DNA of 64,000 nt from NCBI RefSeq assembly GCF_040110915.1, contig NZ_CP157793.1:4547001-4611000 (forward strand), read 5' to 3'. A program made the position numbers and the translations under genes. Under the pieces are notes generated by a model. It had not been told where the DNA came from and ran no database searches. It saw nothing but the letters and a program-made list of their open reading frames with translations. Below are positions 1-7,344 of this stretch, in pieces (the stretch's first letter is position 1; every line of letters begins with the position of its first letter). The DNA comes from Stappia sp. (GTDB lineage: Bacteria; Pseudomonadota; Alphaproteobacteria; Rhizobiales; Stappiaceae).

Positions 1-828
1 GATGGCGCGCGCCGCCGCCGCCTCCTCGGCGAAGCGGCCGTCCGGGGCGATCCAGTCGAGATGGTCGCCCGCCAGCTCGAAATTCGCCCCCACCTGCCGC
101 AGCGTGTTGAAGGCATAGGCGTGAAATGCCTCGAAGGGGCGTTCGGCGAGCGCTGCCACATCCTCGGCGAAGTGAGCGGCGAAGGCGGCAAGCGGGTTCG
201 ACGCGGGACGCCGGGCGAAATGGCGGGCGAGCAGCGCCTCAGCCATTTCCCGTGTCGCTGCCGCGTCCGGCGCCGTTTCGGGAAACTTGGCGAATTCCGT
301 GTAGGGCAGGAACGGCAGGGCCTGTGCGTGATCCCCGCGCTGGAACACACCGTCGAAATCCTCGCCTTCAAGCGCGAAGAAGCCGCCATTGTGGAAGTAG
401 GACAGCCTGCGGCGCTCGGCGTCCAGCGCGGTCGGCGCGATGGTGGTCTTGCCGTGCTCGCTGCGATAGGTCACGCCGTGGGTGTCGGGCAGGAAGTAGC
501 TGTCGACCTCGACGAGGCACAGCCGTCCGCGCGCGATCTGGGTCGCGACATGGCGCTCGACCGGCTCGTAGACGGCAAGCTCCGTGGCGCGGATGCCGTA
601 GAGCGCCTCGAGATCCTCCAGCGGCACCTTGAAGAAGGTGAACTGGTCGCCTTCGAAATCCTGCGTCAGCGTGAAGCCGAGCATGGCGCGCGGCTCCAGA
701 TCGAGGGCCGAGAGCACCTCGATCCACAGATCCACGTAGCAATTGGTTTCCGGCCAGATGCGCGTCGCGGCGTGCAGGGCATGCGGCGTGTGGGCGTCGG
801 CGCTCAGGCGCGCGAGTTTGTCGAACAT
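1..828 (-). CDS. DUF1839 family protein (3' end outside window)
   Basis: Reading the minus strand from the ATG at 828 gives an open frame of 276 codons (MFDKLARLSADAHTPHALH...) that runs off the left edge, so the C-terminus is missing. A GGAGGCAGG ribosome site precedes the start. I recognise the sequence as DUF1839, a family of unknown biochemistry regularly found beside amino acid:[carrier protein] ligases. Here it is the last visible gene of that operon, 14 bases after the ligase stop. Conserved-looking stretches are WPETNCYVDLW near residue 25 and DSYFLPDTHG near residue 110. There is no signal peptide or membrane segment. Its role with the aminoacylated carrier protein is inferred from context only; it could be a transferase acting on the loaded amino acid. 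Confidence 0.75.
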   Translation of the reverse strand, partial: MFDKLARLSADAHTPHALHAATRIWPETNCYVDLWIEVLSALDLEPRAMLGFTLTQDFEGDQFTFFKVPLEDLEALYGIRATELAVYEPVERHVATQIARGRLCLVEVDSYFLPDTHGVTYRSEHGKTTIAPTALDAERRRLSYFHNGGFFALEGEDFDGVFQRGDHAQALPFLPYTEFAKFPETAPDAAATREMAEALLARHFARRPASNPLAAFAAHFAEDVAALAERPFEAFHAYAFNTLRQVGANFELAGDHLDWIAPDGRFAEEAAAARAI

Positions 829-842
829 CCTGCCTCCACGTG

Positions 843-1754
843 TCAGCCCCACAGGGCGGCGCGCACCGGCGCCGGCCAGTCGGCGGTCTCCAGTCCGTGC
901 CGGGCGAACAACGCGAGCGCGATGCGTTCCAGCCCGAAACCGACGCAGCCCGTGTGCGCCACCGCGCCGTCGGATGTCTGCAGTCCCCAGGTCTCGCCGA
1001 AATGGTCCTGGTGGTAGTTGAAGCTCAGGCAGGCGGTCTTCTTCGCCTGGGAGGTGACCGGGATCAGAAGCTCGAACTTGAGCTTCTGTTCGCGCTGCGA
1101 GTTGCCCATCATCTTGCCGGCGCGGCCGAAGAAGGGATCGTTCGCCGTGTCCAGCTCCACGTCGAGCCCGACGGCCTCGATCAGCCGCTGGCCGCGCTCC
1201 ATCCAGTCGGCGCGAAACGCCATCACCTCGTCCGGCGTGCCGATGCGCACGAATTCGCGCATGCGGAAGAGCTGCATGCGGGCCGGGTCCTTGGAGGGCT
1301 CGTGGCGGAAGCAGTAGGACTGAAGGTCGAAGAGCCCGCCGCCCTCGCCAAGCGGTCCGCGCCGAGCGATGGTCGGATAGAGCGGATAGCAGGCCGCCGG
1401 CGTCAGCACCACGTCGGTCGCCTTCTGTTCCTTCGTCCAGTCCTCGCCCTCCGCCATGCATTGCAGCAGGTTCATGTGGTCGAGCTCACAGCCGCAGAAG
1501 CTGTGCACCGTGCCGGCGAGCTGCGGAAAGCTCTTCATGTAGCCGGAGCCCTCGAAATGGGCCTTGTTCATGCCCGGCGGAAAGCGGATCACCTCGGGCT
1601 TGGCGTCGGCGGGCGCATGGGCGTCGATCAGCGCCTCGAAGCGGGCGATGACGTCCTCGAAGGCGCCGCCGCGGCCGTAAAGACCGTCGACGCCGGTGTC
1701 GATCAGGTGCCCGGCGGCGAACAGCCGGTCGAGCAGCGAGGTCTGCATGTCCAT
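843..1754 (-). CDS. amino acid--[acyl-carrier-protein] ligase (class II aaRS-like)
   Basis: 303 residues, the usual size of aa:CP ligases. These are stand-alone homologues of the catalytic core of atypical seryl-tRNA synthetase. They activate a small amino acid (glycine or alanine in Bradyrhizobium enzymes) with ATP and load it on the phosphopantetheine of a dedicated carrier protein instead of tRNA. The three zinc ligands of the family (Cys, Glu, Cys) appear at C122 (TPAACYP), E167 (LFRMREFVRIG, motif 2) and C270 (HTGCVGFGLERIAL, motif 3). The tRNA-binding N-terminal domain is absent. The partner carrier protein is encoded two genes upstream in the same operon. Which amino acid is used cannot be read from the sequence. 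Confidence 0.93.
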   Translation of the reverse strand: MDMQTSLLDRLFAAGHLIDTGVDGLYGRGGAFEDVIARFEALIDAHAPADAKPEVIRFPPGMNKAHFEGSGYMKSFPQLAGTVHSFCGCELDHMNLLQCMAEGEDWTKEQKATDVVLTPAACYPLYPTIARRGPLGEGGGLFDLQSYCFRHEPSKDPARMQLFRMREFVRIGTPDEVMAFRADWMERGQRLIEAVGLDVELDTANDPFFGRAGKMMGNSQREQKLKFELLIPVTSQAKKTACLSFNYHQDHFGETWGLQTSDGAVAHTGCVGFGLERIALALFARHGLETADWPAPVRAALWG

Positions 1755-1770
1755 GACGTGCGGTCTCCGG

Positions 1771-2955
1771 TCAGCTGAGCAGGCTGGTGTCCTGCTTGTG
1801 GATCAGGAGCATGGTCGACGTATTGCCGAGAATGCGGTCGTTGGAGATCATCAGCTGCGCCGAATGGGCGTCGCGCAGATGCCGGCCGAGGCTGAAGGGC
1901 GTGCCGTTCTTGTAGGCCAGGATGCCGCAGATCAGCATGCAGTGGTTGATGATCGTCAGGATCGTCTGGGAACTGGCGATCTTGAGGTTGTTCATCGCCA
2001 CCGCGAAGCTCATCGACGACAGCTTGTCGTCGTCGGTCTTCGCCTGTTCGTAGGCCTCAAGGGCCGCGACGATGCTCGCCTTGACGCCCTGCAGCAGGCT
2101 GGAGGCTTCCGCCACGCGGATCGCGCCCGGCGGGGCGGCCTCGGGCGACTTGCGGGCGGCGGCGCGCACGAAGGCCTGCGCCTTGGCGAAGGCGTCGGCG
2201 GCGATCCCGTACCACACCGCGCTCCACAGGATGTGGGCATGCGCCAGCATGGACTGGGCGGCGATCTCGGCGAAGGGACGCGGCAGGATCTGTTCCGCCG
2301 GCGCCTCGCCCTTGAAGACATAACCGTCGGAACAGGTACCGCGCATGCCGAGCGCGTCCCAGGTATGGGTCTTCTCCAGCGTGTACTGGTCCTTCAGGAA
2401 GACGGTCATCACCTGATCGCTGGGCGCCGCGTCGGCGTGACTGCGCGAGGTGATGAGGATCGCGTCCGACTGGTCGCCGTAGGAGATGACGGTCGCGTTC
2501 TTCTCCAGCCGGCAGGTGTCGCCGTCGACCGCGATGGCGCAGATGGAGTTGCGCAGGTTGCCGCCGATCCCGCCCTCGGTGGTGGCCGAGCCGAGCAGCA
2601 GCTGCTCGCCGGCGACGCGCGCCATGAAGGCCTGATGCCACGGCGCCTCGCCGCCGTGGGTGACCAGACTGGAGGCCTTGATCTGATGCATGGCGAAGAT
2701 CATCGCCGATGCGGAGCACGCCCGCCCCAGGATCGAGCACAGTTCCGCGATCTCGGCGGTCGAGGCGCTCTCGCCCCCCAGCTCGGCCGGGATCTGGATG
2801 CCCATCAGCCGTTCGGCGCGCAGCGCGTCGACCGCCTCCTGAGGGAAGCGGCCCTCCCGGTCGACGCTGTCGGCATGGGCTGCGGCGATATCGGCGACGC
2901 GGCGCATGCGCGCGCTCAGGTCGCCCGTCGGGGTGCGGGTGTGAATGGTCATCAT
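1771..2955 (-). CDS. acyl-CoA dehydrogenase family flavoprotein
   Basis: 394 residues with the acyl-CoA dehydrogenase layout: helical N-terminal domain (1-125), beta domain around 125-240 (LLGSATTEGGIGGN, NATVISYGDQSDAI) and a helical C-terminal domain ending near SLGRHLRDAHSAQLMISNDRI. That last stretch matches the conserved FAD-binding end of the family (RDAR.....G). The start ATGATG overlaps the TGA of the carrier-protein gene, so the two are translationally coupled. In aa:CP-ligase operons this flavoprotein is a constant companion. It may oxidise the aminoacyl group while it is tethered to the carrier protein rather than a fatty acyl-CoA; that is inference. The second methionine is an equally possible start. 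Confidence 0.85.
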   Translation of the reverse strand: MMTIHTRTPTGDLSARMRRVADIAAAHADSVDREGRFPQEAVDALRAERLMGIQIPAELGGESASTAEIAELCSILGRACSASAMIFAMHQIKASSLVTHGGEAPWHQAFMARVAGEQLLLGSATTEGGIGGNLRNSICAIAVDGDTCRLEKNATVISYGDQSDAILITSRSHADAAPSDQVMTVFLKDQYTLEKTHTWDALGMRGTCSDGYVFKGEAPAEQILPRPFAEIAAQSMLAHAHILWSAVWYGIAADAFAKAQAFVRAAARKSPEAAPPGAIRVAEASSLLQGVKASIVAALEAYEQAKTDDDKLSSMSFAVAMNNLKIASSQTILTIINHCMLICGILAYKNGTPFSLGRHLRDAHSAQLMISNDRILGNTSTMLLIHKQDTSLLS

Positions 2956-3209
2956 GCGGCCTGCTGATCGCGGGTCAGCTCGTCGACGGCCTCGGCGATG
3001 GCCGCGATGGTCTGGAAGGTCTTGCGGTTCAGCCGGTTTTCGGGGAACTCGATGTCGAATTCCTCCTCGATCGCCAGCATCAGCTGCACCGAGGCGAAGG
3101 ACGAGAGGCCGGCGGCGTAAAGGTCGCCGTCGTCGGCGAGCGTCGAGACCTCAACCGGGAGCTTGCCGTGCTTTGCGACGATATCGCGAATGGTCTCTGC
3201 CGTGGCCAT
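2952..3209 (-). CDS. small acyl carrier protein (aminoacyl carrier protein)
   Basis: 85 residues (MATAETIRDIVAKHGKLP...). It is a typical four-helix carrier protein with the prosthetic-group motif AAGLSSFASVQLML. By alignment with the usual GLDSL motif, Ser37 is the phosphopantetheine attachment site; the Asp before it is replaced by Ser, as in other aa:CP carrier proteins. I start at the ATG at 3209 because upstream in-frame sequence is not protein-like and the carrier fold begins here; an AGGAGATGGGTC site lies just upstream. It is the first gene of the operon, so its 5' region carries the operon promoter. It is the presumed acceptor for the ligase at 843-1754 and substrate carrier for the flavoprotein at 1771-2955. 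Confidence 0.92.
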   Translation of the reverse strand: MATAETIRDIVAKHGKLPVEVSTLADDGDLYAAGLSSFASVQLMLAIEEEFDIEFPENRLNRKTFQTIAAIAEAVDELTRDQQAA

Positions 3210-3314
3210 GACCCATCTCCTGTTCGACGTTGAGCGTGTCTTTTTGAACGTGTCTTCTTGGCGTCGGGCCGGTTTCCCGCCCGACTGTGCTGGAACGAAG
3301 GTATTGCACGTGTG

Positions 3315-3325
3315 TATTGACAATA
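3315..3325. promoter_or_regulatory. palindrome TATTGACAATA upstream of aaCP operon
   Basis: A perfect 5-1-5 inverted repeat (TATTG-A-CAATA), 106 bases upstream of the carrier-protein ATG, in the only AT-rich part of this spacer. On the minus strand TTGTCA within it can serve as a -35-like element. It is a candidate operator or promoter element for the aaCP operon; the binding protein is unknown. Confidence 0.35.
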
Positions 3326-3533
3326 TCTGAAGTTGTTTTTGCAGGCCTCGGTTGTTTTTCGGTAAGGTTAATCGGGACTTTTCACGAGGGGTGTCCTTCG
3401 CCAACCGGGTTTGCGGCAGCGCATCGCACGCCGGCCGGCTCTTCGCGGCCGCCTTGCGAGACCTCTCGCCCTGCCGTGCGGGACGCCCCGCCCGGAGTGT
3501 CCCGCGAGCACCTGGCCCGAAGGACTCTTTTAA

Positions 3534-3562
3534 TTGACCGTCCGGTCGATCAATTATTATAT
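3534..3562 (+). promoter_or_regulatory. pcaF promoter with overlapping GACCG-N2-CGGTC operator
   Basis: TTGACC (3534-3539) and TTATAT (3557-3562) are spaced 17 bases apart, a good sigma-70-type promoter pointing at the thiolase gene. A perfect palindrome GACCGTCCGGTC (3536-3547) overlaps the -35 element and runs into the spacer, where a bound repressor would block polymerase. The arm sequence resembles operators of TetR-family regulators. No regulator gene adjoins it, so the factor must be encoded elsewhere or be the TetR at 42.4 kb (no evidence for the latter). Confidence 0.5.
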
Positions 3563-3650
3563 GAACGCGGCGGTGCCTTGACCTCGCGCCCGCGCGCGCC
3601 GACAAGGCCGTCGAACGTGTCAGGAATCATTGCCCGCGGGAGGGGCTGTC

Positions 3651-4856
3651 ATGCGTCACGCCTATATTGTCGACTATATCCGCACGCCAATCGGGCGCTT
3701 CGGCGGCGCGCTGAGCGCGGTGCGGGCCGATGATCTCGGCGCCGTGCCGCTCAAGGCCCTGATGGAGCGCAACGCGCAGGTGGACTGGGCGCGGGTCGAC
3801 GACGTGATCTATGGCTGCGCCAACCAGGCGGGCGAGGACAACCGCAACGTCGCGCGCATGGCGGCGCTTCTTGCCGGCCTGCCGGTCGAGGTGCCGGGCA
3901 CCACCGTCAACCGTCTGTGCGGCTCGGGCATGGACGCGCTGATCATGGCGGCGCGCGCCATTCGCACCGGCGAGGCCGATCTGATGATCGCCGGCGGTGT
4001 GGAAAGCATGTCGCGCGCGCCCTTCGTCCTGCCGAAGGCCGATGCGGCCTTTTCCCGCAAGGCGGAGATCCACGACACCACCATCGGTTGGCGCTTCGTC
4101 AATCCCTTGATGAAAAAGCAGTATGGCATCGACTCCATGCCCGAGACGGCGGAAAACGTCGCCGAGGACTTTTCCGTGGCGCGGGCCGATCAGGATGCCT
4201 TCGCGGCGCGTTCCCAGGCCCGTGCCGTTGCCGCGCAGGAAAACGGCCGGCTGGCGAAGGAGATCGTGGCCGTCACCATCCCGCAGCGCAAGGGCGATCC
4301 GGTCGTGGTGGAGCGCGACGAACATCCGCGTGCCGGAACGACCGCCGAGACGCTCGCCAGGCTGCCGACGCCCTTCCGCGAGGGCGGATCGGTGACCGCC
4401 GGCAACGCGTCCGGCGTCAACGACGGCGCGGCAGCACTCCTGATTGCCTCGGAAGAGGCGGTCAAGGCCTATGGGCTGACGCCGATCGCGCGGGTGACCG
4501 GGGGGGCGACCGCCGGCGTGCCGCCGCGCATCATGGGCATCGGTCCGGCACCCGCCACGCGCAAGCTGATGGCGCGGCTCGGGCTGACCATCTCCGATTT
4601 CGATGTGGTGGAACTCAACGAGGCCTTCGCCGCGCAGGGGCTGGCGGTGATGCGCGACCTCGGTCTTGCCGACGACGCGGAGCACGTCAATCCGAACGGC
4701 GGCGCCATCGCGCTCGGCCATCCACTCGGCATGTCGGGCGCGCGCATCGCCGGCACGGCGGCGCTGGAACTGGCGGAGCGCGGCGCGACACGGGCACTGG
4801 CGACCATGTGCATCGGTGTCGGTCAGGGCATCGCCTGCGCCATCGAACGCGCCTGA
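3651..4856 (+). CDS. pcaF: 3-oxoadipyl-CoA thiolase
   Basis: 401 residues starting at the ATG at 3651, preceded by GGGAGGGGC. It is a thiolase-family acyltransferase that splits 3-oxoadipyl-CoA with CoA into succinyl-CoA and acetyl-CoA, the last step of the beta-ketoadipate and phenylacetate pathways. The acylated cysteine is C90 (NRLCGSGMD), and the second active-site pair is H357 (ALGHPLG) and C387 (MCIGVGQG). The N-terminus YIVDYIRTPIGRFGGAL and the block HDTTIGWRFVNPLMKKQYG are characteristic of PcaF/PaaJ rather than general acetoacetyl-CoA thiolases. No other aromatic-degradation gene is in the window, so the gene is isolated from its pathway. A regulated promoter lies about 90 bases upstream. 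Confidence 0.93.
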   Translation: MRHAYIVDYIRTPIGRFGGALSAVRADDLGAVPLKALMERNAQVDWARVDDVIYGCANQAGEDNRNVARMAALLAGLPVEVPGTTVNRLCGSGMDALIMAARAIRTGEADLMIAGGVESMSRAPFVLPKADAAFSRKAEIHDTTIGWRFVNPLMKKQYGIDSMPETAENVAEDFSVARADQDAFAARSQARAVAAQENGRLAKEIVAVTIPQRKGDPVVVERDEHPRAGTTAETLARLPTPFREGGSVTAGNASGVNDGAAALLIASEEAVKAYGLTPIARVTGGATAGVPPRIMGIGPAPATRKLMARLGLTISDFDVVELNEAFAAQGLAVMRDLGLADDAEHVNPNGGAIALGHPLGMSGARIAGTAALELAERGATRALATMCIGVGQGIACAIERA

Positions 4857-4872
4857 TCCCGCGAGACGTCCC

Positions 4873-4899
4873 CGTCAGGCGCGTGGGACGCGCCTGACG
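4873..4899 (+). terminator. hairpin after pcaF
   Basis: A perfect 12-bp stem (CGTCAGGCGCGT / ACGCGCCTGACG) with a GGG loop lies 17 bases after the pcaF stop and before the convergent methyltransferase gene. There is no U-run, so it is a strong hairpin but a doubtful intrinsic terminator; it may serve both convergent transcripts. Confidence 0.5.
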
Positions 4900-4934
4900 T
4901 TGACCGGCCGGATTGGCCAGCCGAGGCGATCTTT

Positions 4935-5741
4935 TCACTCTGGCAAGGCGGCCAGATCGCGATGGCCCACCCGGGTGACGAGCTCGCCCGCCGCGATCTG
5001 CGCCCGACGCAGCGTGTGCCAGGTTTCGAGGGCCTGCGCGTCGACCCCCATGTCGCGCGCGGCCTCGACCCATCCGCCGACCAGCATCTCCTGAAACGCG
5101 GTTTCCTCCGGCCGGGCGATCCAGTCGGAGGCGCCGTCCTCGACGCCGAAGCCGTGCCGGGCGAAGGTCTCGCGGGTGTGATCGGCGGCCGAGGGCCCGA
5201 GCGCGGGACCGAACCCCTTGTCGCCGCGCTGATGCGCGTTCATCGCCGCGCGCACGGGCGCGTCGAGCGGGTCCGCGGGCGTGAGCGTCATGCGCCCGTC
5301 GTAGCTCAGCATGGCGAGAAACGGCAGACCGTGTGCCGCCAGCCGCTCGGCGAGCGCATCGACCCAGGTCGCCGACACCAGATCGAGAAACGCCGAGGTC
5401 GTCACCGCGTCGACGCCGGCGAGCAGATCGTCCGACAGGCCGCCGGCCAGATCGGTCTCGACGATTTCCACCTGCGAATCCGCGTCGCCCGGATGCGCGC
5501 GTGCCGCCGCGATCAGCGCGGGATCGTATTCGGCGAGCCGCCAGCGGCAGGGCATGGGCAGATGAGGTTTGAGCGCGCGCAGGGTCGCGCCCGTGCCCGC
5601 GCCCAGATCGAGCAGGGTCACGGGGCCCGCGCCGTGACGACGGGCCAGGAACGCCACGAAAGCCTCGCGCACCGCCACGTTGCGCGCGCGCAGATCGACC
5701 GGCTCGCGGGCCGAAAGCCAGTCCGCATCGAAACCGCTCAT
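4935..5741 (-). CDS. class I SAM-dependent methyltransferase
   Basis: 268 residues with a Rossmann methyltransferase core. Motif I is VTLLDLGAGTGATLR (residues 41-55), an acidic end of beta-2 follows at RLAEYD, and VDAVTTSAFLDLVS corresponds to motif IV. There is no signal peptide. Its ATG overlaps the stop of the glycosyltransferase gene (ATGA), so it is coupled to it and is the last gene of the dehydrogenase / PTPS-like / glycosyltransferase / methyltransferase operon. The acceptor is unknown. By context it would methylate a small glycosylated, possibly pterin-derived, molecule; that is inference. Confidence 0.85.
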   Translation of the reverse strand: MSGFDADWLSAREPVDLRARNVAVREAFVAFLARRHGAGPVTLLDLGAGTGATLRALKPHLPMPCRWRLAEYDPALIAAARAHPGDADSQVEIVETDLAGGLSDDLLAGVDAVTTSAFLDLVSATWVDALAERLAAHGLPFLAMLSYDGRMTLTPADPLDAPVRAAMNAHQRGDKGFGPALGPSAADHTRETFARHGFGVEDGASDWIARPEETAFQEMLVGGWVEAARDMGVDAQALETWHTLRRAQIAAGELVTRVGHRDLAALPE

Positions 5742-6898
5742 CGGGAGATCTCCTCAAGCATCGCGCCAAGCCGGGCGGCCTGTGCGTCCCAGTCGGGCAG
5801 GGCCACCACATGCGCCCGCGCGGCCCGACCCATAGCCGCGCGCAGGGCGGGATCGTCGATCAGCCGGCAAAGGGAGGCGGCGACCGCCGCCACATCGCCG
5901 GGCGCGTGCACGACGCCGGCCGCTTCATTGTTTGGCGCGTGCTTCAAGCCCGCCGCTTCTTTGTCCGGCGCGTGCCCGAGGCCCGCCGCCTGGGGAACAG
6001 TGTCGGCGACGGCGCCGGTTCCGGTGGCGACGACGGGAAGCCCATGCGCCATCGCCTCGACGAAGGCCATGCCATAGCCCTCGTAAAGCGTTGTCAGCAC
6101 GAAGAGATCGGCGCTTGCGTAAAGTCGCTCGAGATCACGGCGCGCCAGCGCGCCGTGAAAGGTCACGCGGTCGGCCAGACCCAGGCGTTCGACCTCGCAG
6201 GCCAGATGATCCGCGTGGCGCGGGTCGAAGGCGGCGCTGCCGGCGATGTCCAGATGGATGCGCCGGTCGCCAAGCCGGGCCAGGGCGGCGAGCAGCGTCG
6301 GATAATCCTTGCGCGGGATCAGCGAGCCGACGGCCAGCAGACGCATCGTGTCACCGGTCGGACGGTCGGTGGTCGATGAGGGCATCGGCGCGCGACCGGG
6401 TTCGAGCACCGCGAGACGATCCCGGGGCACGGCGTAGTCGCGGGCGACGAGATCGGCGGTCGCCCGGCTGGTCGTCACCACCAGACGGGCCTGCGAGAGG
6501 GCCGCGCGTTCGGCGCGGCGCAGGGTCTGCGCCCTGTCGGGCGACAGGCCGGCCTCCTCGGCGAGCGGATGATGGACGAGCGCGATCAGCCGCAGACGTC
6601 CGGCATGCGGGGCGACCACATCGCCGAGCACACCGTAGGCAAGCCCGTCGATCATCACCGCGCTGCCGTCCGCAAGCCCGGCGAGGAGCGCCTCCGCATG
6701 CCGCAGCGTGTCCGCTGCCGGATCGGGATAGCCCGCGCCGAGCGTGTGCGTCTCGACCGTCCGTCCGGCGCGGCGCAGCGCGTCGATCAGCAGCCGGTCG
6801 TAGACATAGCCGCCGGTCGGCGCGTCGAGGTCGCCGGGATAGAGAAAGACGAGCGGGGCGGGCGGTCCCGCGTCGCCGGAGATCGCGCCGTCGCTCAA
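5738..6898 (-). CDS. GT4-family glycosyltransferase
   Basis: 386 residues with a GT-B fold. The C-terminal nucleotide-sugar domain shows RLLAVGSLIPRKDYPTLL (about 186-203) and the EX7E donor-binding motif E273-E281 (EGYGMAFVEAMAHGLPVV). It would transfer a sugar from a nucleotide donor to a small acceptor in the cytoplasm; no membrane segment is visible. The gene overlaps the PTPS-like gene by ATGA at its start and the methyltransferase by ATGA at its end. A three-unit, 11-residue repeat (AAGLGHAPDKE and two variants, residues 304-335) interrupts the usual Pro-Gly-Asp loop after the EX7E motif, where relatives have a single copy ending in HAPGD. Acceptor and donor are unknown. Confidence 0.88.
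   Translation of the reverse strand: MSDGAISGDAGPPAPLVFLYPGDLDAPTGGYVYDRLLIDALRRAGRTVETHTLGAGYPDPAADTLRHAEALLAGLADGSAVMIDGLAYGVLGDVVAPHAGRLRLIALVHHPLAEEAGLSPDRAQTLRRAERAALSQARLVVTTSRATADLVARDYAVPRDRLAVLEPGRAPMPSSTTDRPTGDTMRLLAVGSLIPRKDYPTLLAALARLGDRRIHLDIAGSAAFDPRHADHLACEVERLGLADRVTFHGALARRDLERLYASADLFVLTTLYEGYGMAFVEAMAHGLPVVATGTGAVADTVPQAAGLGHAPDKEAAGLKHAPNNEAAGVVHAPGDVAAVAASLCRLIDDPALRAAMGRAARAHVVALPDWDAQAARLGAMLEEISR
5894..5989 (-). repeat. in-frame 33-bp triplicated segment in the GT4 gene
   Basis: Three diverged 33-bp units encode AAGLGHAPDKE, AAGLKHAPNNE and AAGVVHAPGD. The frame is kept. The last copy matches the family's normal loop, so the first two look like local duplications. Confidence 0.7.
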
Positions 6899-7293
6899 AT
6901 CGCGGCCTCGTACCAGGCGCGGGCGACATGCGATTCATGCAGCGTCACGCGAATGGAGGCGAGCTCCCCGCCCGGCCGGCCGAGACGGTCGGCGCGCGCG
7001 GCCTCCGCCAGCTTGTCGAAAATGTGCCGGGTCAGGAATTCGGTCGTCGTGTTCTTGCCGGCGAACTCTGGCAGGTCGTCGAGGTTCTGGAAGGCGAGGG
7101 GCGCGAGCACCTCCTTGAGCACCTCATGCGCGCGGCCGATGTCGATCACGATGCCGTTCTCGTCCAGCGTTTCGGCCTGAAAGGCGGCATCGACCACGAA
7201 GGTCGCGCCGTGCAGCTTCTGGGCGGGGCCGAAGACGGCGCCGCGAAAGGAGTGGGCAATCATGATGTGGTCGCGGACTTCGACGGAATGCAT
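6895..7293 (-). CDS. 6-pyruvoyltetrahydropterin synthase-like protein, atypical active site
   Basis: 132 residues, a T-fold protein of the QueD/PTPS family that acts on dihydroneopterin triphosphate. Compared with E. coli QueD from memory, zinc ligands H14 (IAHS) and H28 (LHGATF) are kept but the third His is A30. The catalytic Cys position is A24, and the catalytic Asp-His pair of the LDHRYLN motif is replaced (LAFQNLD). The pterin-anchoring Glu is kept (E120, TLHES), and the NTTTEFL block matches PTSE. It may therefore bind a pterin but do different chemistry, or be a binding protein. It starts 51 bases after the dehydrogenase gene and overlaps the glycosyltransferase by 4 bases. Standard pipelines would call it 6-carboxytetrahydropterin synthase; I doubt that activity. 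Confidence 0.85.
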   Translation of the reverse strand: MHSVEVRDHIMIAHSFRGAVFGPAQKLHGATFVVDAAFQAETLDENGIVIDIGRAHEVLKEVLAPLAFQNLDDLPEFAGKNTTTEFLTRHIFDKLAEAARADRLGRPGGELASIRVTLHESHVARAWYEAAI

Positions 7294-7344
7294 GGGCTTG
7301 GGTCTCCGGATGATGCTGAGGGAGAGGCGGAACGGCGGCGCCGG

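Larger units (their letters stand above)
3210..3650. other. divergent intergenic region, aaCP operon / pcaF
   Basis: About 440 bases separate two divergent genes. The aaCP side (3240-3380) is AT-richer and holds an 11-bp palindrome. The middle (3400-3520) is GC-rich with no credible frame. The pcaF side holds a recognisable promoter overlapped by a second palindrome. I see no gene here; the short open frames do not look like protein. Confidence 0.6.
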
